A stretch of DNA of 64,000 nucleotides from Segatella copri (lineage in GTDB: Bacteria > Bacteroidota > Bacteroidia > Bacteroidales > Bacteroidaceae). The position numbers and the translations under genes are program-made. Within the stretch, counting starts at the first letter, position 1. Every line of letters starts with the position of its first letter. The stretch is taken from contig NZ_CP156892.1 in assembly GCF_019249795.2 (NCBI RefSeq), positions 310,001 to 374,000 of the forward strand. The letters are read 5' to 3'. Below, one piece after another: positions 34,521 through 47,224 of this stretch. The notes under the pieces were generated by a model. It was not told where the DNA came from. It saw only the letters and a list, made by a program, of their open reading frames with translations, and ran no database searches.

Positions 34521-34613
34521 CACCGATGTGTTAAACATCAAACCCAAACAAACGAATAAACAGATTCATACAAATAAATAAATACAAATAATCATAAAAC
34601 TAGAACAAAGACA

Positions 34614-37235
34614 ATGAAGAAATTCTTTAAGACCTTACTCGTTGCTCTGCTTCTCATCCCAGCCTGCGCTTGGGCCGACGGATGGAACGATGCTGAATAT
34701 CAGCGCATTGAACAGAGCATACAGTTGCCTAATATCAAGCAGGCAACCAAGAAGTATGTAATTTCTGCCTATGGAGCCAAGCAGAACGCTTCGGCTGCAC
34801 AGAACCAGAAGGCAATCAACAAACTCATCGCCCTCGTCTCTAAGAAAGGTGGCGGTACCATCGTCATACCGAAGGGTACCTGGCGCACAGGAGCCATTGA
34901 GATGAAGAGCTTCGTAGAACTGAACCTCGAAGAAGGTGCCGTACTGCAGTTTGCCTTTGAGCCAAAACTCTATCCGCTGGTTCGCACCGCATGGGAAGGA
35001 TTGGCATGCTGGAACTACTCTCCATGCATCTACGCCTACAAGGTTTCCGACATCGCCATTACCGGTAAAGGTACCATCGACGGAGGCGGCAACAATGATA
35101 CATGGTGGCAGTGGAACGGCAATCCTTACTTCGGATACAAGGAGGGCGTAACCAAGGAACACCAGAAGATGGGCTCCCGCGCCAGACTGCAGAAAATGGC
35201 AGAAGACGGTGTGCCTTTCGATGAGCGCAAGTTCGGTATGGGACAGGGTCTCCGCCCTCAGCTCGTCAACTTCGTACGCTCTGAGCGCATTCTCATCAAG
35301 GACGTAAAGATGATCAACTCGCCTTTCTGGGTGATGCACCCTCTGCTCTGCAAGGACATCACGGTAGACGGCGTAACCGTTTGGAACGAAGGACCTAACG
35401 GAGACGGATGCGACCCTGAAGCATGCGAGAATGTACTCATTCAGAACTGTATCTTCCACACCGGCGACGACTGCATCGCCATCAAGAGCGGACGAAACAA
35501 CGACGGTCGTCTCTGGAACAAGCCATCTAAGAATATCATCATCCGCAACTGTCGCATGGAAGACGGACACGGTGGCGTAGTCATCGGTTCTGAGATTTCA
35601 GGCGGATGCGAGAATGTATACGCCGAGAACTGCGAGATGGACTCTCCTCATCTGGAGCGCATCCTCCGCATCAAGACCAACAACTGCCGCGGCGGACTCA
35701 TCCAGAACATCCACATGCGCAAGGTTACCGTAGGACAGTGTAAGGAAGCCGTACTCAAAATCAACCTCGACTATGAGCCAAGAGAGGCTTGCTACCGCGG
35801 ATTTGAACCTACCGTGCGCAACGTGAGCATGGAAGATGTTACCTGCCAGAAGAGCAACTACGGTGTGCTCATCATCGGTGGAAACAAGGTAGAAAACGTA
35901 TACGACATCCATGTAAAAAACTGTAAGTTCGACGGTGTCATCAAGCAGCCTACCAAGGTTACCGGCAAGACAAGAAACGTGAAGTTCGACAACCTCATCA
36001 TCAATGGTTCACTGGTTCTCAACAAGGAAGACCGTCCTTACCAGACCTACTCAGAGTGGCTCACCCACAGCGAGATGCAGCGCGTGCCTCAGTCTTACCT
36101 GCTCGACTTCAGCAAGAAGCCAAAGTGGAGCTACGTAATGGGCATTGAGATGGAAGGTATGCTCGACACCTACCTCCATTACAAAGGCGGAAAGAGCACC
36201 TTCAAGGGAGCTGATGCCGAAGCCAACAACGAGGCAATCATCAACTACCTGAAAGAATATCCAGCCAAGATGATTGACGAAAAGGGAAACATCACAGGCT
36301 ACAAATATGAGGATTTCAACCTCGACAATGTGCGCACAGCGAAGTTCATCCTCCGCATGCACAACCTCTTCCCTAGCAAGAGCAGCGAACTGGCGCTGAA
36401 GACGCTCTTCAAGCAGCTGCAGAACCAGCCTCGCACCAAGGAAGGCGTTTACTGGCACAAGGCTATTTACGCCAACCAGGTATGGCTCGACGGCATCTTC
36501 ATGGGTCTGCCTTTCTACTGCAACTACGCTGTACAGAACCTCAAGCCAAAGAAGGCGAAGAAGATTCTCGACGATGCGGTAGACCAGATTGTGAAGACCG
36601 ACCTGCGTACCTACGATGAGAAGACTCAGCTCTGGAAACATGCATGGGACGAGACCCACAGCCAGTTCTGGGCAAACAAGGAAGACGGAAAGAGCCAACA
36701 TACTTGGGCAAGAGCCCTCGGATGGTACGTCATGGCAATGACCGAATGCCTCGATGCCATGCCTGAAGATTATGCTCGCCGCGGCGAAATCATCACCTTA
36801 TTAAATAAGGCCATGAAGAGCGTGGTGAAATACCAGGATAAGAAGACGGGCGTATGGTACGACGTGATGGACGTAAAGGATCCTCGCAACTACCTCGAGA
36901 GCACCGCTTCAAGCATGTTTGCCTATGTTCTCCTCAAGGGTTACCGCAAGGGATACCTCGGCAAGGAATATCAGGAAGCAGGTATCAAGGCTTATGAGGG
37001 AATCCTGAACAACTTCATCCAGGTAAATCCTGACAAGACCATCAGCCTTACCCGCTGCTGTGCTGTCAGCGGACTCGGTCCTGGCCCTGGTCCATACGTC
37101 AAGAAGCCAAACTTCAAGCGCGACGGCAGCTTCGACTATTACATGAGCGAACCAATCCGCGACAATGATGCCAAGGGCGTAGGTCCTTTCATCTGGGCTA
37201 GTCTGGAAATGGAAATGCAGGGACTGAATAAGTAA
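34614..37235 (+). CDS. Secreted GH28 polygalacturonase / GH105 unsaturated glycuronyl hydrolase fusion
   Basis: The 873-residue protein starts with a signal peptide (cleavage near ACAWA-DG, residue 21). Residues about 45-460 form a GH28 beta-helix with the catalytic pattern NGDGCDP (262-268), GDD (284-286), GHGG (318-321) and RIKT near 350. Residues about 480-873 are a GH105-like (alpha/alpha)6 barrel with WLDGIFMGLPF near 620 and HAWDET near 680. GH28 cuts polygalacturonan, and GH105 removes the unsaturated sugar that a pectate lyase leaves. A PL1 lyase follows directly, so the three activities fit one pectin pathway in the periplasm or at the cell surface. Confidence 0.9.
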   Translation: MKKFFKTLLVALLLIPACAWADGWNDAEYQRIEQSIQLPNIKQATKKYVISAYGAKQNASAAQNQKAINKLIALVSKKGGGTIVIPKGTWRTGAIEMKSFVELNLEEGAVLQFAFEPKLYPLVRTAWEGLACWNYSPCIYAYKVSDIAITGKGTIDGGGNNDTWWQWNGNPYFGYKEGVTKEHQKMGSRARLQKMAEDGVPFDERKFGMGQGLRPQLVNFVRSERILIKDVKMINSPFWVMHPLLCKDITVDGVTVWNEGPNGDGCDPEACENVLIQNCIFHTGDDCIAIKSGRNNDGRLWNKPSKNIIIRNCRMEDGHGGVVIGSEISGGCENVYAENCEMDSPHLERILRIKTNNCRGGLIQNIHMRKVTVGQCKEAVLKINLDYEPREACYRGFEPTVRNVSMEDVTCQKSNYGVLIIGGNKVENVYDIHVKNCKFDGVIKQPTKVTGKTRNVKFDNLIINGSLVLNKEDRPYQTYSEWLTHSEMQRVPQSYLLDFSKKPKWSYVMGIEMEGMLDTYLHYKGGKSTFKGADAEANNEAIINYLKEYPAKMIDEKGNITGYKYEDFNLDNVRTAKFILRMHNLFPSKSSELALKTLFKQLQNQPRTKEGVYWHKAIYANQVWLDGIFMGLPFYCNYAVQNLKPKKAKKILDDAVDQIVKTDLRTYDEKTQLWKHAWDETHSQFWANKEDGKSQHTWARALGWYVMAMTECLDAMPEDYARRGEIITLLNKAMKSVVKYQDKKTGVWYDVMDVKDPRNYLESTASSMFAYVLLKGYRKGYLGKEYQEAGIKAYEGILNNFIQVNPDKTISLTRCCAVSGLGPGPGPYVKKPNFKRDGSFDYYMSEPIRDNDAKGVGPFIWASLEMEMQGLNK

Positions 37236-37240
37236 AACTT

Positions 37241-37318
37241 AGTTTATAGTTTACAGTTTACAGCGACTTCACCGTATAGCAAGATTGCCCTATAAACTAT
37301 TAACTCTAAACTGTAAAC
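37241..37318 (+). repeat. Heptad/core element between the pectinase genes
   Basis: Three AGTTTAC-type heptads (37241-37261) and four inverted TGTAAAC-type heptads (37291-37318) flank a core, CAGCGACTTCACCG then TATAGCAAGATTGC. The two arms can pair into a long hairpin. The core differs from the trpA-trpB copy by a few changes that mostly keep its small hairpins. Confidence 0.8.
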
Positions 37319-37350
37319 TGAATTTAAAACTATTAATTGAATTCTCACCG

Positions 37351-39168
37351 ATGGAAAAGAAAATATTCACAACAATGGCAGCAGCACTCATGAGTGCTGC
37401 TGCTTTGGCACAAACTCCAGCCTTTCCGGGCGCAGAAGGTCACGGAAGATATGTAACCGGCGGAAGAGGTGGAAAAGTAGTACACGTAACCAATCTCAAT
37501 GACAGCGGAACAGGTTCTTTCAGAGAGGCTGTCAAAACGGGAAAGAGAATCATCGTCTTCGATGTGGCTGGCGTCATCGCCCTGAAGTCTGAGCTCAAGA
37601 TAGGTGACAACATCACCATCCTCGGACAGACTGCCCCATCTCCGGGCATCACCCTCAGATATTACACCGTTCAACCGGGCAACAACAACATCATCCGTTT
37701 CCTCCGCATACGCCGCGGAGAGGAGAAGGATATCAATGACGGTGCGGATGCTACCTGGCAGCGCAACAAGACCGGCATCATCTTCGACCACTGTTCCTTC
37801 AGCTGGAGTATCGATGAGGTGGCTTCATTCTACGACAACAACAATTTCACCATGCAGTGGTGTACCGTTGCCGAAAGTCTCACCAATCCGGGCCACTCTA
37901 AGGGAGCACATGGTTACGGAGGCATCTGGGGCGGTAAGCTCGCCAGCTTCCACCACAACTTCGTAGGCCATCTCACGAACCGCGGTCCCCGTTTCAATGG
38001 CGCAAGATACGGATGGACAGGCTACACCAGCAACAAGGATTACGATACATATCAGTGGAAGAACACCGTGCAGGCAGAAAACGTAGACTTCCGCAACTGC
38101 GTGATGTATAACGCACAGGGTACCTGCTACGGAGGGCCGGGCGGCGGACAGATCAACATCGTGAACAATTACTACAAGGCTGGACCAAGCCACAGTTTAA
38201 AAAGTACAACCCTGAACGGCCTCAAGGTAAGCGTAAGCTCCGGCAAGGAACGTGGAAACCAGGACCGTATCACGCAAGTAACCGTATCAACAAGTGGAAA
38301 TTCTGACAAGAATCATCCTGAGTTCTACGGCATGACCAGCCGTTACTTCATCAACGGAAACACCACCGAAAACACCAAGGGTTCTGTTACCAAGAACAAG
38401 GACTGGAAGGGTGTGATATACGATGATGGAACCTATACTTATAATGGCGAGGAATATTCTGCTGACAAAAAGAATTTCTACGGAGATGCCGTAGCCCACC
38501 AAACCATCAGTGGTGTTTCTTGTGTCAAGATCAAGATGGACGCTGCTGCTCCAACAGGAGAAGTTACCACCCACTCTGCTGCCGAAGCATTCAGTAAAGT
38601 ACTGGCATACAGCGGAGCCTCACTCTACCGCGATGAGATTGATGCGCGCTACATGGAAGAGGCAAAGACAGGTACTGCCAAGTACAAGGGAAGTATTACC
38701 AAATCACCTGGCATCATCGACAAGGTATCAGATGTAAACGGCTACACCGAGGCAAACTTCGGCACCGCTTCTCGCCCTGCCGACTTCGACACCGATAAGG
38801 ACGGCATTCCTGATGCATGGGAGACAGCCAATGGTCTGGATCCAAACGACGCCACAGATGCCCTCACCTACTCGCTTGACAGCAAGGAGTACTACACCAA
38901 CCTTGAGGTTTACGCCAATTCTCTGGTTGAGGACATCATGAAGCAGGGCAATGCTGATGCAGAGAACAAGGTAGATGAATACTATCCTGCATGGAAGAAA
39001 CCTACAGGCATCTCGCAGATCATCACCTCCAATCCCAGTGAATTAGCCGAAGTAAAGTATTACAGCCTCAACGGCACCCTCCTTTCTGCTCCTCAAAAAG
39101 GCATCAACATCCGCAAGATGCTGTTTCAGAACGGAAAGACCGTAGTGGATAAGGTAATAAAGGAATAA
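37351..39168 (+). CDS. Secreted PL1-type pectate lyase with C-terminal sorting-like tail
   Basis: The ATG at 37351 is preferred to the upstream frame start at 37285, because it is followed at once by a signal peptide (MEKKIFTTMAAALMSAAALA), whereas the upstream 22 codons lie in the heptad element. The 605-residue product opens FPGAEGHGRYVTGGRGGKVVHV, typical of Bacteroidetes pectate lyases, with a right-handed beta-helix, a DADxDG-like calcium loop (DTDKDGIPDAWE near 495) and a C-terminal tail TGISQI...YSLNGTLL...KGINI. Such lyases cut polygalacturonate by beta-elimination. Confidence 0.88.
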   Translation: MEKKIFTTMAAALMSAAALAQTPAFPGAEGHGRYVTGGRGGKVVHVTNLNDSGTGSFREAVKTGKRIIVFDVAGVIALKSELKIGDNITILGQTAPSPGITLRYYTVQPGNNNIIRFLRIRRGEEKDINDGADATWQRNKTGIIFDHCSFSWSIDEVASFYDNNNFTMQWCTVAESLTNPGHSKGAHGYGGIWGGKLASFHHNFVGHLTNRGPRFNGARYGWTGYTSNKDYDTYQWKNTVQAENVDFRNCVMYNAQGTCYGGPGGGQINIVNNYYKAGPSHSLKSTTLNGLKVSVSSGKERGNQDRITQVTVSTSGNSDKNHPEFYGMTSRYFINGNTTENTKGSVTKNKDWKGVIYDDGTYTYNGEEYSADKKNFYGDAVAHQTISGVSCVKIKMDAAAPTGEVTTHSAAEAFSKVLAYSGASLYRDEIDARYMEEAKTGTAKYKGSITKSPGIIDKVSDVNGYTEANFGTASRPADFDTDKDGIPDAWETANGLDPNDATDALTYSLDSKEYYTNLEVYANSLVEDIMKQGNADAENKVDEYYPAWKKPTGISQIITSNPSELAEVKYYSLNGTLLSAPQKGINIRKMLFQNGKTVVDKVIKE

Positions 39169-39183
39169 AACTTCTTATAAAAC

Positions 39184-39219
39184 AAAAAGGGCATCCCCAT
39201 GTTTGGGAATGCCCTTTTG
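39184..39219. terminator. Bidirectional terminator after the pectate lyase
   Basis: AAAAGGGCAT pairs with ATGCCCTTTT, with an inner CCCC/GGGA pairing, and T-rich sequence lies on both sides. It separates the convergent lyase and the pseudogene. Confidence 0.85.
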
Positions 39220-39241
39220 TTTTATATGTATATACAATCTG

Positions 39242-39943
39242 TTACTTTACATACTTCTTACCGTTCTTGATAATCAAGCCCTTGGCAGAAGAAGAAACCT
39301 CCTGACCAGCCATATTATAGGTCTTACCATTCTTCTTGGCTGCAGCAGCGTTTACTGAAGAGATGCCAGTGCTAGTGCCTATCGTATACTTAAAGCCAAA
39401 GAAGCCCATTTTAGTACCTGCAGCAAGCACATAGTATGTACCACCAGCAGCAACGTTGAAGGTTACTATACCATTAGACTTTGCGGCAATAATATTTTCA
39501 TTTTTCTCGTTCAGTGTGAATTTCTGAGATTCACCATCCTTTGCGCTTGGCAAATTATAAGAACCAGGAGTCACCTCAGCAAAATCAGCATCCAAAATAT
39601 GGAAACCTTTAGTTGCTCCCATCTGTATAGCTACAGTTAAAGTTCCTGCATTTGCAGTCTCGAACTTATAAACACATCCAGTTGGCGCAGCTCCTTTCAC
39701 CAACTTACCATTGTTCTTACCACATACGTAAGCAGTAAAATCACCATCAGCCCAATTATCGGTAGCCTTACCATCTGCAAAAGCAGTACCAGCATTCTCC
39801 ATATAAGTCAAAGTGACATTTTTTACTGACGTAATCTTATCACCAGCATTTACCTTGTCACCTACCTGCACAGCATAAGTTCCCTAAGCATTAACACTAG
39901 CAGCCAAAGCTACGGCTACAATAAGAGTAAAGAATTTCTTCAT
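39242..39943 (-). pseudogene. Secreted protein gene inactivated by a stop codon at the signal-peptide cleavage site
   Basis: The frame from the ATG at 39943 encodes a signal peptide MKKFFTLIVAVALAASVNA, then TAG at 39886-39884, then GTYAVQVGDKVNAGDKI and 200 more residues in the same frame. TAG most likely replaced CAG, giving the common ending ...NA-Q. The remainder is a beta-rich domain with a C-terminal tail TGISSV...YNMAGQEV...KGLIIKNGKKYVK, like other secreted Prevotella proteins. A GTG at 39871 could restart translation, but without a signal peptide. IS copy 1 lies 27 bp upstream of the ATG and probably removed the promoter as well. The family is not recognised. Confidence 0.8.
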
Positions 39944-39970
39944 AATCGTTTTATTTTAAGTTTATATACT

Positions 39971-41364
39971 CAATAGTTCGTTAATAATTCAATAATGTGC
40001 TAAGCAGCTATACGCTGTAAGCACGAGAGATCTTTGAAAATCTTGCTAATTAAAGTTCGGTTCGGGGTGTACCCACTTGCTTTAAAAATTCGTTTCACCA
40101 GATAAATATTGGTCATCAGTGACTTGAATGAAGACATAGAATATTCCATTCCCATCTCCTTCATAGTTACCTTGGCAACATTTAGTGATGTGAACGAAGC
40201 ATTGAAAGCAAAATCGAGTTTCCACTTATCGCGAGCCTGGCAGTCCATAAGACCAGTATAGCCTTTGGCGTCACGAAAGCAAAATTCGATCTGGAACCTG
40301 GTTCTATAATAAAGAAGTACTTCTTCACCCGAAAGTGAGGTGTCTGTAGAGAAGAATAGTTTCTTCTTGCCATTCGGCATCTGCCAGATGACAAGTCTAA
40401 CTTTACACCTGAGTGCCTTGGAATAGGCTATCAAAGTATAAGCTGTTCCTTCTATATCTTTCATCTCCATCTTCTCCATTCGAGTGAGGTCAAGATTCTT
40501 CATATCAATCTTGCCATCCTTGGTCTTTGGGCGACCACGTTTTCCAGTACGTGGACCAGCATAGACATAAAAGAGACAAGCATTGTCACGAAAGCGGCTT
40601 ATCAAAGAGAACCCTTCTTTCTTTATCCCATTAACAAATGTACTTGTAGAGAAGTAAGCATCTGCAACTATGAGGGTTGAGAGTTTAAGAAGTTCCTTGC
40701 GGTAACGCTTAATGACGCTGATATAGAAATCTACCATAGTCTTGTTTCTAAGACTCAGTTCTTTATTACTTAGCGACTGGTGTGCTTTTAACATCATGCA
40801 GTCTTTGGCATCAATATCAATGAGGCCAATACCCATGATTTCGAGACCATGTTTAACAGACTGTGCACATCCCGACCAAAAACGACCGATATGTGGAGTC
40901 TTCTTGCCAGCTTTGCTGATGTAGCTGGGATCAATGGCAATAGCCCATCTTCCCTGTTTACCAAAGAAGCGCTTGGCAAGTGAGACATTAAGTTTGAGCC
41001 AGTCAATGCTTTTCGACTTTTTTAAGCCGAATGCGTTGCGATAGGTTTGCTCAACATGCGAGCCATACCTCCCCATTTGGGTGAAATTTATCTTTCTTGG
41101 TATTACCATGAACAAAATTATCACCTCGATGAGTATTTTCTCGAAACTTTTTGTTAACTTTGCAGCCGAATCTTCAACTGCATCTTTAAAGATATCCATA
41201 TATTGGTCAAGTCCTGTATTCATATAATTTTGCGTTTGTCGTGATTTGCAAAGTTACTGAAAATCAGCGACTTGACCAACTTTTTATAGTTAAGTTTTCA
41301 TAAGAATTTCTTAATATAAGTTATTGATTTACAGACGATTAAATATTAATTTAACGCAGTATTG
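39971..41364 (-). mobile_element. IS4-type insertion sequence, copy 1
   Basis: The 1394-bp element has imperfect inverted ends beginning CAATAGTTCGTTAA (left) and CAATACTGCGTTAA (right, read inward). The flanks, TATACT on the left and TTAATA on the right, are not a direct repeat, unlike copies 3 and 4. It sits in the promoter region of the pseudogene. Confidence 0.92.
40000..41223 (-). CDS. IS4-family DDE transposase, copy 1
   Basis: The 407-residue protein has the DDE layout: Asp in AIDPSYIS near residue 97, Asp in LIVADAYFS near 190, and the IS4 signature Y-(2)-R-(3)-E-(6)-K, read as YRTRFQIEFCFRDAK near 285-299. It is intact and nearly identical to the full-length copy 3, so this copy may be active. 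TAACTTTG upstream, inside the element, is its probable promoter box. Confidence 0.93.
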   Translation of the reverse strand: MNTGLDQYMDIFKDAVEDSAAKLTKSFEKILIEVIILFMVIPRKINFTQMGRYGSHVEQTYRNAFGLKKSKSIDWLKLNVSLAKRFFGKQGRWAIAIDPSYISKAGKKTPHIGRFWSGCAQSVKHGLEIMGIGLIDIDAKDCMMLKAHQSLSNKELSLRNKTMVDFYISVIKRYRKELLKLSTLIVADAYFSTSTFVNGIKKEGFSLISRFRDNACLFYVYAGPRTGKRGRPKTKDGKIDMKNLDLTRMEKMEMKDIEGTAYTLIAYSKALRCKVRLVIWQMPNGKKKLFFSTDTSLSGEEVLLYYRTRFQIEFCFRDAKGYTGLMDCQARDKWKLDFAFNASFTSLNVAKVTMKEMGMEYSMSSFKSLMTNIYLVKRIFKASGYTPNRTLISKIFKDLSCLQRIAA

Positions 41365-41655
41365 TTAATAGGAGAAAGCTTTAAATGGACTTTGTTTTGC
41401 TATCCATTTCTGACAGGGAGACTCTTTTTATACCTTAGAGTTCTATACTATGAATATTTTGAGAAATCTATCCATCAGGAAGGTTCTGCCTCAATAAACA
41501 AAATTGATGAAGAAGCAGTTTGCATGAATACGAATGAGGATAAGCATGTACAAAACGCACAGAAACAGAAAAGCGGTGCCGCCTGCAAATCTGCAGGAAA
41601 GCACCGCACAATCTAACCCTATTCACGTACAAAAAAAGAATTCTTCATGTTAAAA
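41365..41655. other. Gap between IS copy 1 and the GH2 gene
   Basis: Apart from the terminator at its right side there is no recognisable gene. An 84-codon plus-strand frame (41362-41616) starts in the IS end and has no protein-like features. The stretch may be the former upstream region of the pseudogene, now separated by the IS. Confidence 0.45.
41567..41609 (-). terminator. Terminator of the GlcNAc/N-glycan operon after GH2
   Basis: On the minus strand GCGGTGC and CCTGCA pair with TGCAGG and GCACCGC to form an interrupted stem, and TTTTCTGTTT follows. It lies 47 bp after the GH2 stop. Confidence 0.85.
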
Positions 41656-44823
<3,168 letters not shown>

Positions 44824-44861
44824 TTATGATTTAAAAACAGGTTTTACCTTATTATATATAT

Positions 44862-47201
44862 TTAATGGAACAGTTGACTATCTTCTACATCCGCAAATTC
44901 CTTGGAATTATCCTTGCGCATCTGCAGGTTGAGTCCGTTCCACCAAGAAGGCCAGCCACCAGTAATGTTGGCTATGAAGACATACTTGATAGGATGTAGC
45001 CCCTTAGCCAAAGCTACGCAGTTGTCACGATGGGAAATACTCTTCACTTCGCTGGAGTTGTCGATAAGCAACTTACTGTCAATCCAAACCTGGTCGGCGC
45101 GGGAAGAAACATAATATACACCATCCTCAGGCACCATCACATATCCTTCGGCAATAGCAGCATAACCATTCTCTCCACGCAGAGTGCGAGCATCGTCAAC
45201 CTGCTTCAATTTCATTTCGCCAAAGCTGCGGATAACAGAATTTTCCCAGACGCCATCCGTCCATTCTAAGTCATTCACATGATGATAATACCCCTTGATG
45301 CGCTTCATCTCCAAACCCGGCTTTACATCTTTCACCTCAACGGAAGGAGCATAATTCTGTTTCTCCACCTGGATGGTTCTGATGCGACTCATCTTACCAG
45401 AAGGCAAAACCGTAGCAATATTGATGATACAATCACGGTTTACAGGGATAGGAGCAGTATAGACCAGAGACTCTGGAGTAGGTTTCGTACCATCCAGCGT
45501 ATAGACCATCTTCATCGTGCGGGAAGTGATAAAGGTTACTGTAGTATCCTTGGTAATCACCACTTTATCGCAGGATCCGTATGGCTGCTCCGGCAGAGGA
45601 AGATGATATTTGATACAACGTTCATCAAGTCTTACGAGGTTAGCATCCACTCGCTTGCAGAAATCCGTAAAGTTCTTACGACTCAATGGCGACCAGGCTA
45701 CCTCAGAGAGAGCCAGGGCACGAGGATACATCATATACTCCATCTTGGCATTGGAATACATATATTCAGACCAGTTGTTGCATTGCACACCCAAAATATG
45801 CTTATCAAGTCCAGCCTTGCGGATTACATCAGGAACAGGGTCGAAACTATAGGTTTTGGCCAGATAGACAGGACTGCTTGGAATCGTGATTGGTTCTATC
45901 TTACTGTCGCCCTGATAATGGTCAAGGTAAAGACCACCAGAACCAGGAGTCATGATAACATCATGCCCTTGCTTAGCAGCTTCGATACCTCCATCAATAC
46001 CTCGCCAAGACATGACGGTAGCATTCTCACTCAATCCACCTTCCAGAATTTCATCCCATCCGATGATTTTCTTACCATACTTCTCCAGCATCTTTTCTAC
46101 ACGCTTGATGACATAGCTCTGCAGTCTTTCCTCTGCAGAGTGCTTGCCATCGCCCTGAAGATGCTCGTCAACAATACGCTTCTGACAAGTAGGGCAGGTT
46201 TTCCAACTGTTTTTCGGGCACTCGTCGCCACCTATATGGAAATATTTACCAGGGAAGAGCGGCACCATCTCCTTGAAAATATCATCCAGGAAATGGAACA
46301 TCAATTCCTTACCAGGACACATCACGATGTCCTCGATACCCCAAACCATTCTTGGAGTCCATTGCTCTCCCTTGCAGGACAATTCCGGATAAGCAGCAAT
46401 AGCCGCCATCATGTGTCCAGGAAGATCCACCTCAGGAATCACCGTCATATAGCGCTTGGTAGCATAATCCACGATATCCTTAATCTCCTCCTGTGTATAA
46501 AAACCTCCATAGATAGAGCCATCGCCTTCCTTGCGATAACCGCCGATAGAAGTCAGTTTAGGATATTTCTTGATTTCAATACGCCAGCCCTGATCTTCCG
46601 TCAGATGGAAATGCATCGTATTGACCTTGAGAGAAGCCATCAGGTCAATCTGCTTCTTCACATTCTGTACAGTAATGAAATGACGGCATGGATCAAGATG
46701 GAATCCACGGTAGCCGAAGCGTGGAGCATCCTGGATATCACAGCATTGTGCTACCCATTTCACCCCATCCACCCGGGTTGCGCTCTCTATCTGGGCAGGG
46801 AGTAACTGCATGAAACTCTGCATACCGTAGAAGGCGCCCTTGGCGGTCTTCGCCTTGACAACAACCCCCTTGGCGGTTACGGTAAGGCGATAACCTTCCT
46901 CGGCAATTTTCAGCGAAGGAGAAATCTGTATAGAGATATTCCCCTTCTTTCCACCTACCGTTACCTCATAACCTGTAGAAGCCTTCAGTTTGTCTGCCAT
47001 GTACTGGGCGATATTTCTGCCTTCAGCCGTCTGGTAAGCGATTACCACCTTCTGTGGCAATACGAACTCCCCTTTCTGTACCTGAGTCTTCACCGGTATC
47101 GGGATAATATTAATATCGGCAGCAGATGCCTGAGTAGAGATACCACCCAGCATCGCCGCACAGGCTACAAACGAGCCTAATAAACGATTGAACTTTGCCA
47201 T
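44862..47201 (-). CDS. GH20 beta-N-acetylhexosaminidase, secreted
   Basis: The 779-residue protein has a signal peptide (cleavage near ASAAD, residue 28), an N-terminal GH20b domain, and the catalytic barrel with FHLTEDQGWRIEIKKYP near 198 and the Asp-Glu pair in HIGGDECPKNSW near 320. After about residue 530 come a chitobiase-type C-terminal domain (VYTLDGTKPTP) and a PA14-like module. It removes non-reducing beta-linked GlcNAc or GalNAc. It starts 23 bp after the NagB/PIG-L gene and precedes GH2 by 44 bp, so GlcNAc freed outside can be processed by the products of the same transcript. Confidence 0.93.
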   Translation of the reverse strand: MAKFNRLLGSFVACAAMLGGISTQASAADINIIPIPVKTQVQKGEFVLPQKVVIAYQTAEGRNIAQYMADKLKASTGYEVTVGGKKGNISIQISPSLKIAEEGYRLTVTAKGVVVKAKTAKGAFYGMQSFMQLLPAQIESATRVDGVKWVAQCCDIQDAPRFGYRGFHLDPCRHFITVQNVKKQIDLMASLKVNTMHFHLTEDQGWRIEIKKYPKLTSIGGYRKEGDGSIYGGFYTQEEIKDIVDYATKRYMTVIPEVDLPGHMMAAIAAYPELSCKGEQWTPRMVWGIEDIVMCPGKELMFHFLDDIFKEMVPLFPGKYFHIGGDECPKNSWKTCPTCQKRIVDEHLQGDGKHSAEERLQSYVIKRVEKMLEKYGKKIIGWDEILEGGLSENATVMSWRGIDGGIEAAKQGHDVIMTPGSGGLYLDHYQGDSKIEPITIPSSPVYLAKTYSFDPVPDVIRKAGLDKHILGVQCNNWSEYMYSNAKMEYMMYPRALALSEVAWSPLSRKNFTDFCKRVDANLVRLDERCIKYHLPLPEQPYGSCDKVVITKDTTVTFITSRTMKMVYTLDGTKPTPESLVYTAPIPVNRDCIINIATVLPSGKMSRIRTIQVEKQNYAPSVEVKDVKPGLEMKRIKGYYHHVNDLEWTDGVWENSVIRSFGEMKLKQVDDARTLRGENGYAAIAEGYVMVPEDGVYYVSSRADQVWIDSKLLIDNSSEVKSISHRDNCVALAKGLHPIKYVFIANITGGWPSWWNGLNLQMRKDNSKEFADVEDSQLFH

Positions 47202-47224
47202 GATTTAAATATATTAATAAGGTA

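Noticed and set aside
37285..37350. Upstream start for the pectate lyase
   Set aside because: These codons fall in the heptad element, and a proper signal peptide begins at 37351.
39242..39871. Gene starting at GTG 39871 as a normal 209-residue protein
   Set aside because: The frame continues upstream through a single TAG into a perfect signal peptide with an ATG at 39943, so a nonsense-mutated secreted gene is the better reading.
45279..46805. 508-codon plus-strand open frame opposite the GH20 gene
   Set aside because: It is a shadow of the strongly supported GH20 coding sequence, with no motif, signal peptide or promoter of its own.
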